The notes: a model not told the origin generated them from the letters alone. A stretch of 64,000 nt of DNA from Romanomermis culicivorax (GCA_963922205.1 CAWUHX010000011.1:1353749-1417748); one strand, 5' to 3'; counted from the first letter of the stretch, positions 43,200 through 54,318 are shown. Numbers and translations: made by a program.

Positions 43200-44076
43200 C
43201 TGAAAACGAATTTAAGATTTCACAAAATAAAAATAATATTCTACAGTGAAATCTGACACATTTCGTGTCCATTTTGAAAAGTTGACTGCAAGTACAGAAC
43301 GCCCACTGTCCTGCGCCTGGACGTTCACGTTCCTACTGTGGGACATGATTCTGTGAATAGGTCTGTGAAACTTATGATTATTCTCGTCTGCATTTTTAAT
43401 GTTTCATTTTGGCAGCCAGGCCCGTATTTAGAGGGGGGAATTTCCCTCCTAAATTGTTTTACATTTAAAATTTTTAGCAATAACATTTTATTTATACATC
43501 ACAATTCCCATATCAAATTATTATATTTGCATACTTTTCGTCAAACAAAGAACTTAACCACTAATCCAAGCACACAAAACTAATTGAAAATAAGCTCTGC
43601 AAAAATGATTTTCTTTTCATTCAGTAAATTCTAAAAAAAATTTGGAAAATTCCGCCAGCCTCTTTTTCAAAAATCCTGGATATGGGTAATTTTGGGACAG
43701 GTGCAGGGGAGTACTGGCATTAAGTTCGAATCCCAGCTGCCTCTGCTACAATCATTTCTCTTACCAATTTTGACTAATTCCTCTGACCTCATGGATCAAT
43801 CAGTAAACAATTGGTCTAAACCCCAAGACCAACCATCTGGCTCACCTGCTGCAACCACAGGACACTCCTAAGCCTGTATTTCCCATTTTCTGCAGTGCCC
43901 TCACCAATGGAAATGCTATCGCCTATAGTCAATACTCATGCTCACATCAGTAACATCTATATATTCGAGAACTGGAATTGTTGGGGATGTACGTACGGTA
44001 GCAGAGTTCCCACATCTATGCAAAAATGGTCAATTGAGCAAAGCCACAACTTGACCAAGAAAATAGTGATTTATCA
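43200..44076. other. Region upstream of the visible AMP deaminase exons; SINE-like segment
   Basis: No exon seen. At 43690-43845 a dispersed repeat carries GTTCGAATCCC (43724-43734), a perfect match to the tRNA-type RNA polymerase III B box, and ends in CAATTGGTCTAAACCCCAAG. A diverged relative lies at 62180-62315. A tRNA-derived SINE is plausible. 43417-43440 resembles a transposon end (CAGGCCCGTATTTAGAGGGG). Confidence 0.4.
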
Positions 44077-44080
44077 TTGG

Positions 44081-44968
44081 TGTAACGTACCTGCTAACGC
44101 AGTACTGTAAAAATATAGCATACTGTATGTGATAGTCATTTATTAAATATTATTTCATTTTCATAATTTATCGTCTCAAGGGTGTCTGGGATTCACACCC
44201 AAACATTCCTGTAAAACAACGTGAAGTGCTTTATTTTGATCCTTCTACACCCCGGTAGCCACTATTGACCCAATTAAAACGCCCCAATTAATTTGCACAA
44301 ACCGCAACTGGTCCAAAAGAACCTACACTAAACTACACATTCCACGGCTACTGAAATTCCTCACAAAAATCGTAAACAACACCTGCACACAGTAAAAAGT
44401 AGAAGCTCCACCAGACAGTAGTCTCAAGTGCAATGGTAGTGATGGTCCCACAAAACATGTGTACACAGAGGAAATAGATACAGAAGCATGCACAGAAGCA
44501 CAGAGGTGTGGCCAAGCCCACCGTAGGAAGCAAGCAAGATACGAAAAGCATGCTGTACTAGAAAAGCATTAAAGGGCCTGACTAAAGTAGCGAGAATAGT
44601 AAAGCAGGAAGGGGCGATTGGCGGAAGAAGATGGACAGAAGTAAGACCTCCCGGGACGCCCAGGGAGTGGCCAAAAACGCCGTATCTAAAGAGAAGCAAA
44701 GCCTGATTTAGTTAGTTCTTGTGTTCATATTGCTTTAGATATCTTGCGTCGTTTTTCATTTGCAAGCAATCTGTTTTTATTCGGAGCAATTAAACTGAGC
44801 TGTTATTATATTTGCAAGTGAGCGCCCAGTTCATTTTCGTAATTGATGTTCAAGCGACCGTCCACTGTCATTTATATTACCGTTGTTACCACGTCCCGCA
44901 CCCCTTTGTCCACTGTAACATCTGTGTTTCCGGATCAAGTAAAGTGCTTCTCAAAACTGGTCATTACA
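44081..44968 (+). repeat. 5' LTR
   Basis: Starts TGTAACGTACCTGC, ends CTGGTCATTACA. Matches the 3' LTR along its full length with scattered substitutions. Minus-strand frames inside it (44699-44348) recur in the other LTR and are not genes. Confidence 0.95.
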
Positions 44969-44973
44969 TATTT

Positions 44974-44991
44974 TGGTGACCATACCGTACT
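44974..44991 (+). other. Primer binding site candidate
   Basis: TGGTGACCATACCGTACT begins five bases after the 5' LTR with the TGG expected opposite a tRNA CCA end. The priming tRNA was not identified. Confidence 0.5.
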
Positions 44992-45211
44992 GTTAACCAC
45001 TGGAACTCCCTGCCCCATATAGGTGTATTCTTATACGGGCATCCCAAAGCATTAAATAATACAGTAGTAATTATTTCCCACAGTAAGGCAGATATTTGTA
45101 GAAAGCAAACTGGAAATCCCCTCCAACGAAACATTAAGCGATACATTTGTACGAATACAGCATGAAGCAAAAATCGAAGCATTTAAGCAGAAATCCCAGC
45201 GTAAACCAATA

Positions 45212-46424
45212 ATGACCCACCAAACGCAAGATCATTTAGGAGAAATCATTAGAGAACAGATAAACAATTTATTTTCTGAACACTTTCATACTCTGTGTAC
45301 ACAATTGAACCAGAATACAGTAAACCCTACCCTAATTGACGATCTAAGGACAGCAAACATTTGTAATAACATGGCAAATAATTTTTACGCGAAACCTACA
45401 GTATTCACGGGTGGCTTGACCCAACATTTTGGTGAATGGAATAAACGATTAGAACAAATTATGGCACTCCAAGGCATGAAAGATACAGATGTACAGTTAA
45501 AGTTGGCATGTTTAGAGATTCATTTAGGAGGAGCCGTGTTAGATAAATTCAAAAGTTCAGGCAATTCCGAAAACCCTCCCAACACATACGAGCAGTATAA
45601 AATCGCATTGCAGGCCTTTCTCCCGAACAACCGAGATAATGAGCTACATCAACAATTTTTAGGCAAGAGAAAACAAAAACGATCAGAAACAGTAACCGAA
45701 TTCTTGTTTGATCTAGAACACCTCGCAACCCTCGCCTACCGTAACTTTAACACAGACGCATGAGAAATGATCATAAAACCCCTTTTTGTAGAAGGCATGC
45801 AAAACGAAATCAGGGAAGCAATTAAGTATAGACGGTTTGGGACCCCAAAAGAAATGTCAGACGAAGCAGCTTACATTGAACAGCAAATCCTTAGAAATGA
45901 GCTAAAGTCCAACACCCTTCCATTTATACCCCCAAAACCCGAACCCATTTTTTCCCTAACCAAAAATACAGACCAACAGGACCTTTTGCATCAATTAGAT
46001 TAACAAGTAAAGATTTACAGTTACAGATCAAACAAAAATCCCACCCCCACAACAGAGTAACTACAACAGTTTCAGTAACAACACTTTCAGCAGGAATAAT
46101 GCTTACAGGAACAATACTACTCCTAGGCAACCCACATGCTTTCAGTGTGGACAACTCGGACATCTAGCTGGCAATTGTAAATCAGCAGGCACCTCAAAAT
46201 CATGTAAAATTTGTTTTCATAAAAATCACACTACGCGGGATTGTAAAAGCCGATGCATCCACTGCTCCCAAACAGGACATAGATCTGATAACTGCCTTTT
46301 AAAACCCAACTCAAATTTTCAATGTTTTCTATGCAAGCAGAGAGGTCATACAAGCAGGTACTGTCCAAATCAACAGAGTCGTAACATTCAAAATTGCATT
46401 GAGTACAGCCAACCCAACCCCTAA
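45212..46424 (+). CDS. gag: Gag polyprotein with four zinc knuckles, disrupted
   Basis: Forms the retrotransposon particle and binds RNA. The ATG at 45212 opens a frame with the capsid-type region (LTQHFGEWNKRLEQIMAL, QFLGKRKQKRSETVTEFLFD). A TGA at 45761-45763 interrupts; the same frame runs on to a TAA at 46001-46003. The nucleocapsid is in another frame from about 46020: CFQCGQLGHLAGNC, CKICFHKNHTTRDC, CIHCSQTGHRSDNC and CFLCKQRGHTSRYC, all exact CX2CX4HX4C knuckles, ending at TAA 46422-46424. Four knuckles are more than usual for Ty3/Gypsy (one or two). About 400 codons in total. Damage: one nonsense codon and one frameshift near 46003. Confidence 0.85.
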
Positions 46425-46824
46425 TTTACATTGATGACCCTGCATTCTACTCAACCTTACCCGCCATAACTAACAGCCCTCAGACCACTTTAGGAACTAT
46501 AATGCCAACGACCCATCGCTGCAGTCAGGAGGAATACGTCCTCGACCTGGACATACCCCTCTAAAACCGGCCGTAACCTCTTGTCCCTTTTACATGGCCT
46601 CACCCCCAAACCCTACAGATTCCGCCCCCGCCAAACACTATTGCGGACCCCCACGAGTAAGCAAACCCTAACCCCATCCCATGACTCAACTCTAAAGTTT
46701 TACAGACTGTTCAGATTACAAACGGGCCAACCCTTCAGCTCAAAACCGCAAAACGCCAACAACAGGCACACCAAACCGACCAGAATAGAAAAACACAATG
46801 CCCCGCCACCTCCAATAAAAAATT

Positions 46825-48534
46825 ATGTTGGTCGTTGTTTTGTATCTTTTTCTGTATAATAATCCCCACATCCTGTAGTGCCCAATTCCAGATCTGTGGA
46901 ACTTCATTGAGCGGTCACTCGGTCAACATACCAAAACTTGTATCATGTATGCCACCTTCCACAGTAGACAAACCAGTACAGACATTGGGGAAAATCTATA
47001 TCCCCTCCACTAAACCTCACATAACAGATGCATACAAATGCAGTGTTCGCAAACAGAAAATTTGTACCAATACTGGATTTTTTGGCTCAAAAGGTATTGT
47101 TTTGGACCAAACCGAAATGCAAAATCTAACCCCGCACGTTTGTAAGGCAATCGCTATAGACAAAGAACACAACAGTCAAAAATTATACAAAACTCAACCA
47201 GGATTTTGGTCAACAAACAACTCCCTAAGCGTAGAATACACATGGTGTTGTACAGACCACTGTACATCGGTCACTAACGTCATCATAGAAATAGGACAAA
47301 TAGCATCTTGGAATGGAAAATCAATGACAGGTACATTAAGTGACCTGGGGTCATGCAAACCAACATCAGGCCATTGTGTAATGGCCGACGGGTCCATTAT
47401 CTGGAATGAAACAGCATTCAAAAACTTATGCCCTTTCGGATACAAAAATACACATCCCATAAAACTGACACAAACCCACATGATAATAGAAGAGCTACAA
47501 GGTGCATTCTCCATCAAAAATACACTCTTTTCGAACCCCAACTGCCCAGAAATCCAAGACAGTGTCCTAACCGAACAGGTCATTGTTGTACAATTAGATA
47601 ACAGCACCCCACATCGTAACGCCTTTTTTACCCCAAAAACCAACGAAACCCATACTACACTTTACGATTTTGATGATTTTGAACCGATTAACGCAGAACT
47701 AAACTATCTAGCAGACAAAATACAGGAATTCGAAATCCAAAGTTTCAAAAACGTCTGGAGTGAATTATGCAGACAAGCACAGGGTCATCTTGACTTAGCA
47801 TGGCAAATTCTACACCTTGATGCAGCCCTTGGGGCCCGTGCATTCCTACAGCAAGCCGACATAATAGCAGAATTCACAGGAGATGCCCTCACAGTCTGGC
47901 CATGTAAGCAGGTAAATGCATCCAAAGTCTTTTACAACCATAAAATCATCAAAACATGCTACAAACTTTTACCTATTCTGGTAGGAACTGAGCTCATGTT
48001 TTCGAACCCAGGAGGAAACTATTTGACCCCTTTCTCACAAACGGTTGACTGCCCCCCACATGCATGTAGCCCTTTACAAACAGAACAATACATGGGTCAG
48101 CGAAACAGGATCCCCATATGTCACTGATCTACCTTTAGAAATCATCTGGAACCAAATTTTCTCCCTTTTCCATTTTAACACACCTGCAATTTTTCATGAT
48201 CAAATCGCAACTATTTCAACCAACCTACTCTTCCTGAAACAATACATTTACAAAACCCACACACTCCAACATGTCATTAAAAAACTCGTCAATTACACCC
48301 CCAAATGTCTCTTAATTCAGATACAGTTTACAATATGATCTCAGGCAGTGGCCAAGCAATCGGAAATACCCTCTCTGGCCCTGGTCAAGGCATAGAACAT
48401 GTAATAACCGATACTACCCAAAGCCTCACAGACGGATTAAATAATTTACTCAAAGGACCCCTGCAAATCATTATCAATCTAGCCCTTATTACTGTAGTCA
48501 TTTCAGGCCTCTTTTACTCTTTTCTCATTCTTCG
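46825..48534 (+). CDS. Env-like viral-type glycoprotein, N-terminal to protease
   Basis: Predicted membrane glycoprotein. An ATG at 46825 opens a hydrophobic signal peptide whose T-rich tract (46840-46855) holds a one-base frame change; from there the frame is open to 48127 ([19 protein letters not shown]). The ectodomain has about two dozen cysteines, five sequons (NNS, WNET, DNST, TNET, VNAS), a [12 protein letters not shown] segment, and an amphipathic helical region around [13 protein letters not shown]. The C-terminal ectodomain shifts frame near 48060-48125 and again near 48305, then gives a Gly-rich linker and a transmembrane helix ([20 protein letters not shown], 48467-48526) with basic LRKY after it. 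Resemblance to class III glycoproteins of negative-strand RNA viruses is only an impression from the DG-x-x-W segment. Origin is therefore open. Confidence 0.75.
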
Positions 48535-49160
48535 GAAATATTTCGCTTCCCCAAAGCATCATAGCACAAATGAACATGCATACGAAATACCATCACACAA
48601 CAGACGTTTACATGAGACCATTCTCCCATCATTGGGCCATGCTCTCTTGGAATTAGCTGATTGTCCTGGGGCACAAACACAGCAGAAATACGTCCTTGTC
48701 GATATCAATGCCCCAAGAACTCCTGCAATCGAACTCATTAATCAAATCCACCAATCTGGATCAAATAAGCCATCCCAGAATGTGCCTGAGAAACATACCC
48801 CTCACATTCCGATCACACTTAACCGCAAGCTGATTACAAAAGGCATGATTGACACTGGTGCAGTATACTCACTCATTGATTCGCGAATCGCTCAAATCTT
48901 CCAGCTAGACATGAAACCCCCACTAGTCCAAGCCAAAGCAGCAAATAATCTTCGGATTCACTGTGTAGAAACCACTTTTGTCACAGTAACAGCCCAAACT
49001 ATCCAGGAAACAATAATGGTCCATGTCCAAAAAGACTGCACAGCAGACGTCCTTCTAGACAAAAACTTTCTCAGTCGATTTTCGGAAAACACTATCAACA
49101 ATCAGAAGTCCCAGGTCAAATTTGGCGATAACATACTACCTTGTGATGGCCTGGAATAAT
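48535..49160 (+). CDS. Retroelement aspartic protease, in frame with the env-like anchor
   Basis: Cuts the polyprotein. The frame starting at 48305 passes through the membrane anchor, about 100 linker residues, and then a retropepsin: catalytic GMIDTGAVYSLID (Asp codon 48851-48853), flap-like LRIHCVETTFVTVTA, and a C-terminal DVLLDKNFL, where Asp replaces the Gly common in this LLG motif. It ends at a TAA created by a 40-bp tandem duplication (49121-49160 and 49161-49200). There is no independent Met after the anchor, so protease would be made fused to the glycoprotein tail or by another route. This arrangement is not known to me in Gypsy elements. Confidence 0.8.
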
Positions 49161-49200
49161 TTTGGCAATGTCATACTACCTTGTGATGGCCTGGAATATA
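49121..49200 (+). repeat. 40-bp tandem duplication inside pol
   Basis: Two adjacent 40-mers sharing CATACTACCTTGTGATGGCC and TGGAATA. As 40 is not a multiple of three, it moves the downstream frame by one and creates the stop at 49157-49159. Confidence 0.92.
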
Positions 49201-52188
49201 GCCCCCTTTTGACCCATGGTGGAACCTATTTAAATGAGAAACTAGAATTACCACCCCATACAGTAAGCGAATTTACTGTCCCCTTGCCCAAATTGTACCT
49301 ACCGGTTAAACAGCTTGAATTTACTCTGAAACCCAAACAGAATGCCAAAGTTCATTTTGCAGCTTGTGTCTCTGAAAACCAAAACAGTCACATACGCATA
49401 TCAGTCTTAAACACACAAGACACAATCCAAACTCTTTTCCCTGGAACATGCATCAGTACAGTCTCATGTTACATCCCTAAACAAGATGCTTCCGCTAAAA
49501 AAACCCCCTTGACGCAAAACCAGCCCAACCCTTTTGATACATTCACATGGTTAAAAAAAAACGTTAACTTAACCTCCAGTGACCTCACAGAAACAGAAAA
49601 AACCCAACTTCTACGCGCCCTATCCAAGTATCCTAAGTTATATGCTAAATCCAAAATGGACTTAGGTAGAACCACCCTTGTTCCACATACAATTGACAAT
49701 AATGGCTCCCAACCCGTACGTAGACACCTTTTTCGGACTTCCCCAAAAAAAAGCAAGTCATACAAGCAGAAGTTGAGCAACTCGCAGCAGCAGGTGTCAT
49801 AAGCCAGAGCAATTCTCTATGGTGCACCAATACAGTTTTAGTTCCCAAAAAAGATGGAGGCCATCGTTTATGCATTGATTTTAGAGGCCTCAATAAGGTA
49901 ACCAAAAAACATACCTACCCCTTGCCCCGCATAGACAAAATTCTAGACACCCTGCCCGGAATGAAATATTTTACGTCCCTTGACCAATCCAATGCCTATT
50001 ATTCCATTCCCATTGCACAAGCCGACAGAGAAAAAACTGCCTTTAATTGCTCAGCCGGACAATATCAGTTTAACTATCTCCCCCTCGGTCCCACCCATGC
50101 TCCAGCCACATTCCTAAGGTTAATGGATGTTATCCTCTCAGGATTGCAATGGAACACATGCCTTGTCCATCTCGACGATGTTTTAGTCTTGGCAGACTCC
50201 CATGCCCAAATGCTGGAATGTTTAGACACTATTTTTGCCCGTTTCTCACAAGCAGGCCTTAAACTAAACATACAAAAATGCAAATTCTGCCAGCCCCAAG
50301 TCCAATACTTAGGCCACATCATTTTTCAGCAAGGCATTTCACCAGACCCCAATAAGGTACAGTCCATTTATGACATCCCCAACCCCAAAAGCTCCAAAGA
50401 AGTTAAATCATTCCTTGGCCTACCCTCCTATTATTGCAGATTCATCCCAAACTGCTACCAAATTTCTAGCCCTCTCACAGCGCTACTCAAAAAGAATTCG
50501 GAATTTTCATGGGGGCCTGAACAGCAAAACGCATTCACTAAACTAAAAGAATTGCTCATTCATGCCCCAAATCTGCAGCATCCTGATTTCACCAAACCGT
50601 TCATTCTGCAAACTGACACCTCAAAACTCGGAATCGGCGCCATTCTCAGCCAACTAGACAGTAAAGGTCAGGATCACCCCATCGCTTTTGGGAGCCGCAC
50701 ATTGAAACCCGCAGAATGCAACTACCCAATAACTGAGTTGGAAACCCTTGCAGTAGTTGAGTTTATCAAGTATTTTCGCCCCTATCTTTTCCAGCAACAT
50801 GTTTTTGTCCACACTGACCATACTGCAGTTCAGGCAGTCTTACAGAAGGAAAACCCGTCCCCTCCCATTGCCCGTTGGGGACTAGCCCTCTCCGGTATTC
50901 AGCTAGACATTTGACCTAAGAAACGCATTGCTAACCGCAATGCAGATGCTATTTCTCAGTTCCTCTCAGAGACAGCGAAGCAATCCTTTGATATTGAGCA
51001 ACTAGAAACCCGCCTTGAAATATCCACCATCAATTCTGTTCTTGAGGCCGAAGCAACTGAACAAGAAGAGCAACATAAAAATTTTGCTGAATGTCAACAC
51101 ACTGATGCAACTGTCAAAAGTATTTTAGCAAAAATCGCCAAAAAACACCCCCTTACTATGATCAAATTCGCAGTGCATCAAAACATCCTCTTTTGTATAG
51201 TCAACAAACAGGCAAAACTATACATCCCCAAGTCACAAGTCCAGCATCTCATCGCCTCACATCATGACAGCAAATTCACAGGTCATTTCGCTGCCCGGAA
51301 AACTCTACACTTGCTCAGACAAAAATATTTTCGGCCCCAAATGAGCCATGATATCAAACGGTATTGCAAAACTTGCCACCCATGCCAGACACAAAAAGCC
51401 CTCTGGCACAGAATACATGCAAATCTGGTACCAATTCAGCCGACTGGCCCATTTGATAGAGTCGGTGTTGATTGCATGGGGCTGTTACCCCTAACTGAAG
51501 ATGGCAACTGATTCATTGTCGTGTTCATCCATTATTTCACCAAGTATGTGGAGGCATTTCCGACCCCTGATATCACTGCAGCCACTATCCCCAAATTATT
51601 CGTAACCAAAATTGTTTGCCATCATGGTTCCCCAAAAATCATCCATTGTGATCGTGGCTCTGATTTTATATCTGATCTCTTTTCACGGATCACTAGTTTA
51701 TGCAATACTCAAAAAATTCATACCACACCATACCATCCCATTGCCCATGGGGAAGTTGAGCATTGCAACCAGACCCTAACCACCCGTATCCGCATGTACA
51801 TCAATTCAAATCACACTGATTGGGATACTTATCTCCCCTATGCCATTTTTCGATTAACATTCATAAGAATGATAGCACTTCGTATCCCCCATTTGAATTA
51901 CTCCACGGTCGACAGGCTAATCTTCCATCAGATGCAGCCTTAAATTTTTTCCCCACATCCTGCATGGTTGATTTAGATGATTATGCCCTTCGTGTAAAAT
52001 TGCACTTTACAGAAGCACTCTCAACCAGGCAGAAAAATTTGCAAAAAGCACAAGATCACTACACCCTCCAGTATAACAAGCACACTCAGAACATCCATTA
52101 CAAGGCAGGTGATCTCATCCTCTACAAAAATCATTCGTGGAAACAAGGGCTGACTCCCAAATTCCTCCCTCGCCAAAATGGGCCGTAA
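49161..52188 (+). CDS. pol: Pol: reverse transcriptase, RNase H, integrase (disrupted)
   Basis: Order and motifs of Ty3/Gypsy pol. A linker leads to the reverse transcriptase: NTVLVPKKDGGHRLCIDFRG, YPLPRIDKILDTLPG, SLDQSNAYYSIPI, FNYLPLGPTHAPATF and LVHLDDVLVLA; the usual Tyr of the YxDD box is His (50168-50170). RNase H has LQTDTSKLGIGAIL, ELETLAVV and HTDHTAVQAVL. Integrase has the HHCC region (HHDSKFTGHFAARK, CKTCHPCQ), Asp in VGVDCMG, Asp in IHCDRGSDF and Glu in GEVEHCNQ. Breaks: a frame change at an A8 run (49745-49752), TGA at 50912-50914 and 51509-51511, a frame change near 51850, and the final TAA at 52186-52188 with similar sequence continuing to about 52340. Confidence 0.92.
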
Positions 52189-52359
52189 ATAGTTACAAAT
52201 TCCAAGTACCCCAATGTTACACTCAAACTCCCCCATAAGAATATCACAATTATGGTACATGTAAACGAGACAACCCCTTTCTACCCTGGAGAAGCACCTA
52301 TCCAAAGTGCCCCCACCCCTCCTCGCCCTGGAAACCCTTGAACAAGGACGTTCTACTCT

Positions 52360-52372
52360 GGAAGGAGGGAAA
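52360..52372 (+). other. Polypurine tract
   Basis: GGAAGGAGGGAAA lies immediately upstream of the 3' LTR, where plus-strand DNA synthesis would be primed. Confidence 0.8.
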
Positions 52373-53261
52373 TGTAACCTACCTGCTAACACAGTACTGT
52401 AAAAATATAGCATACTGTATATGATAGTCATTTATTAAATATTATTTCATTTTCATAATTTATTGTCTCAAGGGTGTCTGGCATTCACACCCAAACATTC
52501 CTGTAAAATTATGTGAAGTGCTTTATTTTGATCCTTCCACACCCCAGTAGCCGCTATTGACCCAATTAAAACGCCCCAATTAATTTGCACAAACGGCAAC
52601 TGGTCCAATAGAACCTACACTAAACTCCACATTCCACAGCTACCGAAATTCCTCACAAAAATCGTAAACAACACCTGCACACAGTAAAAAGTTGAAGCCC
52701 CGCCAGACAGTAGTCTCAAGTGCAATGGTAGCGACGGTCCCACAAAACATGTGTACACAGAGGAAATAGATACAGAAGCATGCACAGAAGCACAGAGGTG
52801 TGGCCAAGCCCACCGTAGGTAGCAAGCAAGATACGAAAAGCATGCTGTACTAGAAAAGCATTAAAGGGCCTGACTAAAGTAGCGAGAATAGTAAAGCAGG
52901 AAGGGGCGATTGGCGGAAGAAGATGGACAGAAGCAAGACCTCCCGCGACGCCCAGGGAGTGGCCAAAAACGCCATATTTAAAGAGAAGCAAAGCCTGATT
53001 TAGTTAGTTCTTGTGTTCATATCGCTTTAGATATCTCGCGTGGTTTTTCATTTGCAAGCAATCCGTTTTTATTCGAAAGCAATTAAACTGAGCCATTATT
53101 ATATTTGCAAGCATGCACCCAGTTCATTTTTGTAATTGACGTTCAAGCCACTGTCGACTGTCATTTATATTAGCGTTGTTACCACGTCCCGTGCCCCTTT
53201 GTTCACCATAAAGTCCCTGTTTCCGGATCAAGTAAAGTGCTTCTCAAAACTGGTCATTACA
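52373..53261 (+). repeat. 3' LTR
   Basis: Starts TGTAACCTACCTGC, ends CTGGTCATTACA; full-length match to the 5' LTR with scattered substitutions. Confidence 0.95.
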
Positions 53262-53346
53262 TTGGTTACATTTTCTTTGGTCTGCTCTCATTGACTAATT
53301 GTGATTGTTTTTATATCTCCCAATAAATGGGTAGTCGACAGCACTA

Positions 53347-53591
53347 TAATCTGTTTTTCATAAAATGCTTCCAAATAGAAAAGTGACATAAATCAGTAGT
53401 GTCGTCAAAATCGTTTACATGGAGCTCATACTGAAAAATTTTTCACTCGAAAATTTGTTAAGGGTTAGATCATTATGCTCACAAATTTTCAGCCCTACAT
53501 GACACATGGTTTATTAGCAAATTGTGAAAACCTGAAATAGTACTTGCTTTCCTCTCTCATTATTTATCAGCATTTCGAGAAAAACAGACTA
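53347..53591. mobile_element. TA-flanked MITE, copy 2
   Basis: Second copy of the family at 34327-34572 (ends TAATCTGTTTTTCATAAAAT and inverse of TAGTCTGTTTTTCTCGAAAT), with shared internal CAGCCCTACATGA and TACTTGCTTTCC. It sits 85 bp after the LTR element. Confidence 0.72.
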
Positions 53592-53609
53592 TAGAAATTT
53601 ACATAAATA

Positions 53610-54318
53610 CCATATTTATTCGAATAAAAGGCGCCCTGGAATAAACCTCTAACAAATGGTGCACCTTTGACCATATAAAAAATAATAAATGACACCCTCT
53701 AATGAATGGGGCGCAGTTTATTAGAATCATAAGCATCTTTAATGTAAACTTTATATGAGGAATAACATGCTAATTTTGAAGTCCATTTTGACTGCAGTGG
53801 TTTGCAGTGTTTTCTATTGATTTTTTGGGAAGTTTCTTGAAAATGCAGTCTTTAGGTGAATCCATTACGAGTCATGAAAATTAAAATAAGTGCAGCTTAA
53901 ATTTCATTGTAAAAACCATTGCAGCAGCAAAAAAAGTAGGAAACAGTTCAGTTGCCAGCTGCCTCAAAATAAGTGAATGTAGGGCAAATTATTTTTTTAT
54001 TTTTTCCTTTTGATTTCATTGGTTGTTTTTATTTTATCTTGTTTTCCTTTCTTTACTTTTGTTTTCTCTTCTTTCCTTTTTGTTTGTTTTCTTTTTCTTT
54101 CCTTGGTGTAGAGAGGTATGGTATTTGTTTAATGATGAAACGTTGCTTGTTGAGGTTCCATGAAAGAATAAAAAAAAGATTGGATTAAAATGTGGCCTGA
54201 TGAAGCACCAAATTTTAATAAACAGCACCCTCAAATAGATGGTGCCCTCTAATGAATGATGCACCAAATGGACCCAAAAAAATAATAAATGGTGCACTGT
54301 TTGTTGGAATAATTATGG
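53610..54318. mobile_element. Non-autonomous element with CCATATTTATTCGAATAA ends
   Basis: About 709 bp, left end CCATATTTATTCGAATAAAA, right end the inverse of CCATAATTATTCCAACAAAC, flanked by TA. Subterminal units near both ends repeat AAATGGTGCACC and CTAATGAATGGGGCGC. No transposase. 54319-54980 holds no supported feature beyond AT-rich sequence. Confidence 0.62.

Larger units (their letters stand above)
44081..53261 (+). mobile_element. Ty3/Gypsy-type LTR retrotransposon with env-like gene between gag and pol
   Basis: A 9181-bp element framed by LTRs (44081-44968 and 52373-53261) that begin TGTAAC and end TTACA, with TTGG duplicated on both sides (44077-44080, 53262-53265). A primer-binding-site candidate and a polypurine tract sit in the right places. 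The internal order is gag with four zinc knuckles, an env-like glycoprotein with signal peptide and membrane anchor, then protease, reverse transcriptase, RNase H and integrase. RT-RNaseH-integrase order marks Ty3/Gypsy. Nothing lies between integrase and the 3' LTR, where env would normally be. Several nonsense codons and frameshifts, and LTRs that differ by a few percent by eye, show it is an old insertion. Confidence 0.93.

Noticed and set aside
44348..44699. Minus-strand frames in the 5' LTR, also seen at 52640-52991 in the 3' LTR
   Set aside because: They lie wholly inside the LTRs, antisense, with no motif; present twice only because the LTR is.
47194..47643. 149-codon antisense frame in the glycoprotein gene
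   Set aside because: Shadow of the plus-strand coding frame.
48045..48338. Separate small gene overlapping the glycoprotein end
   Set aside because: It continues the glycoprotein sequence after a frame change and is followed by the anchor; not an independent gene.
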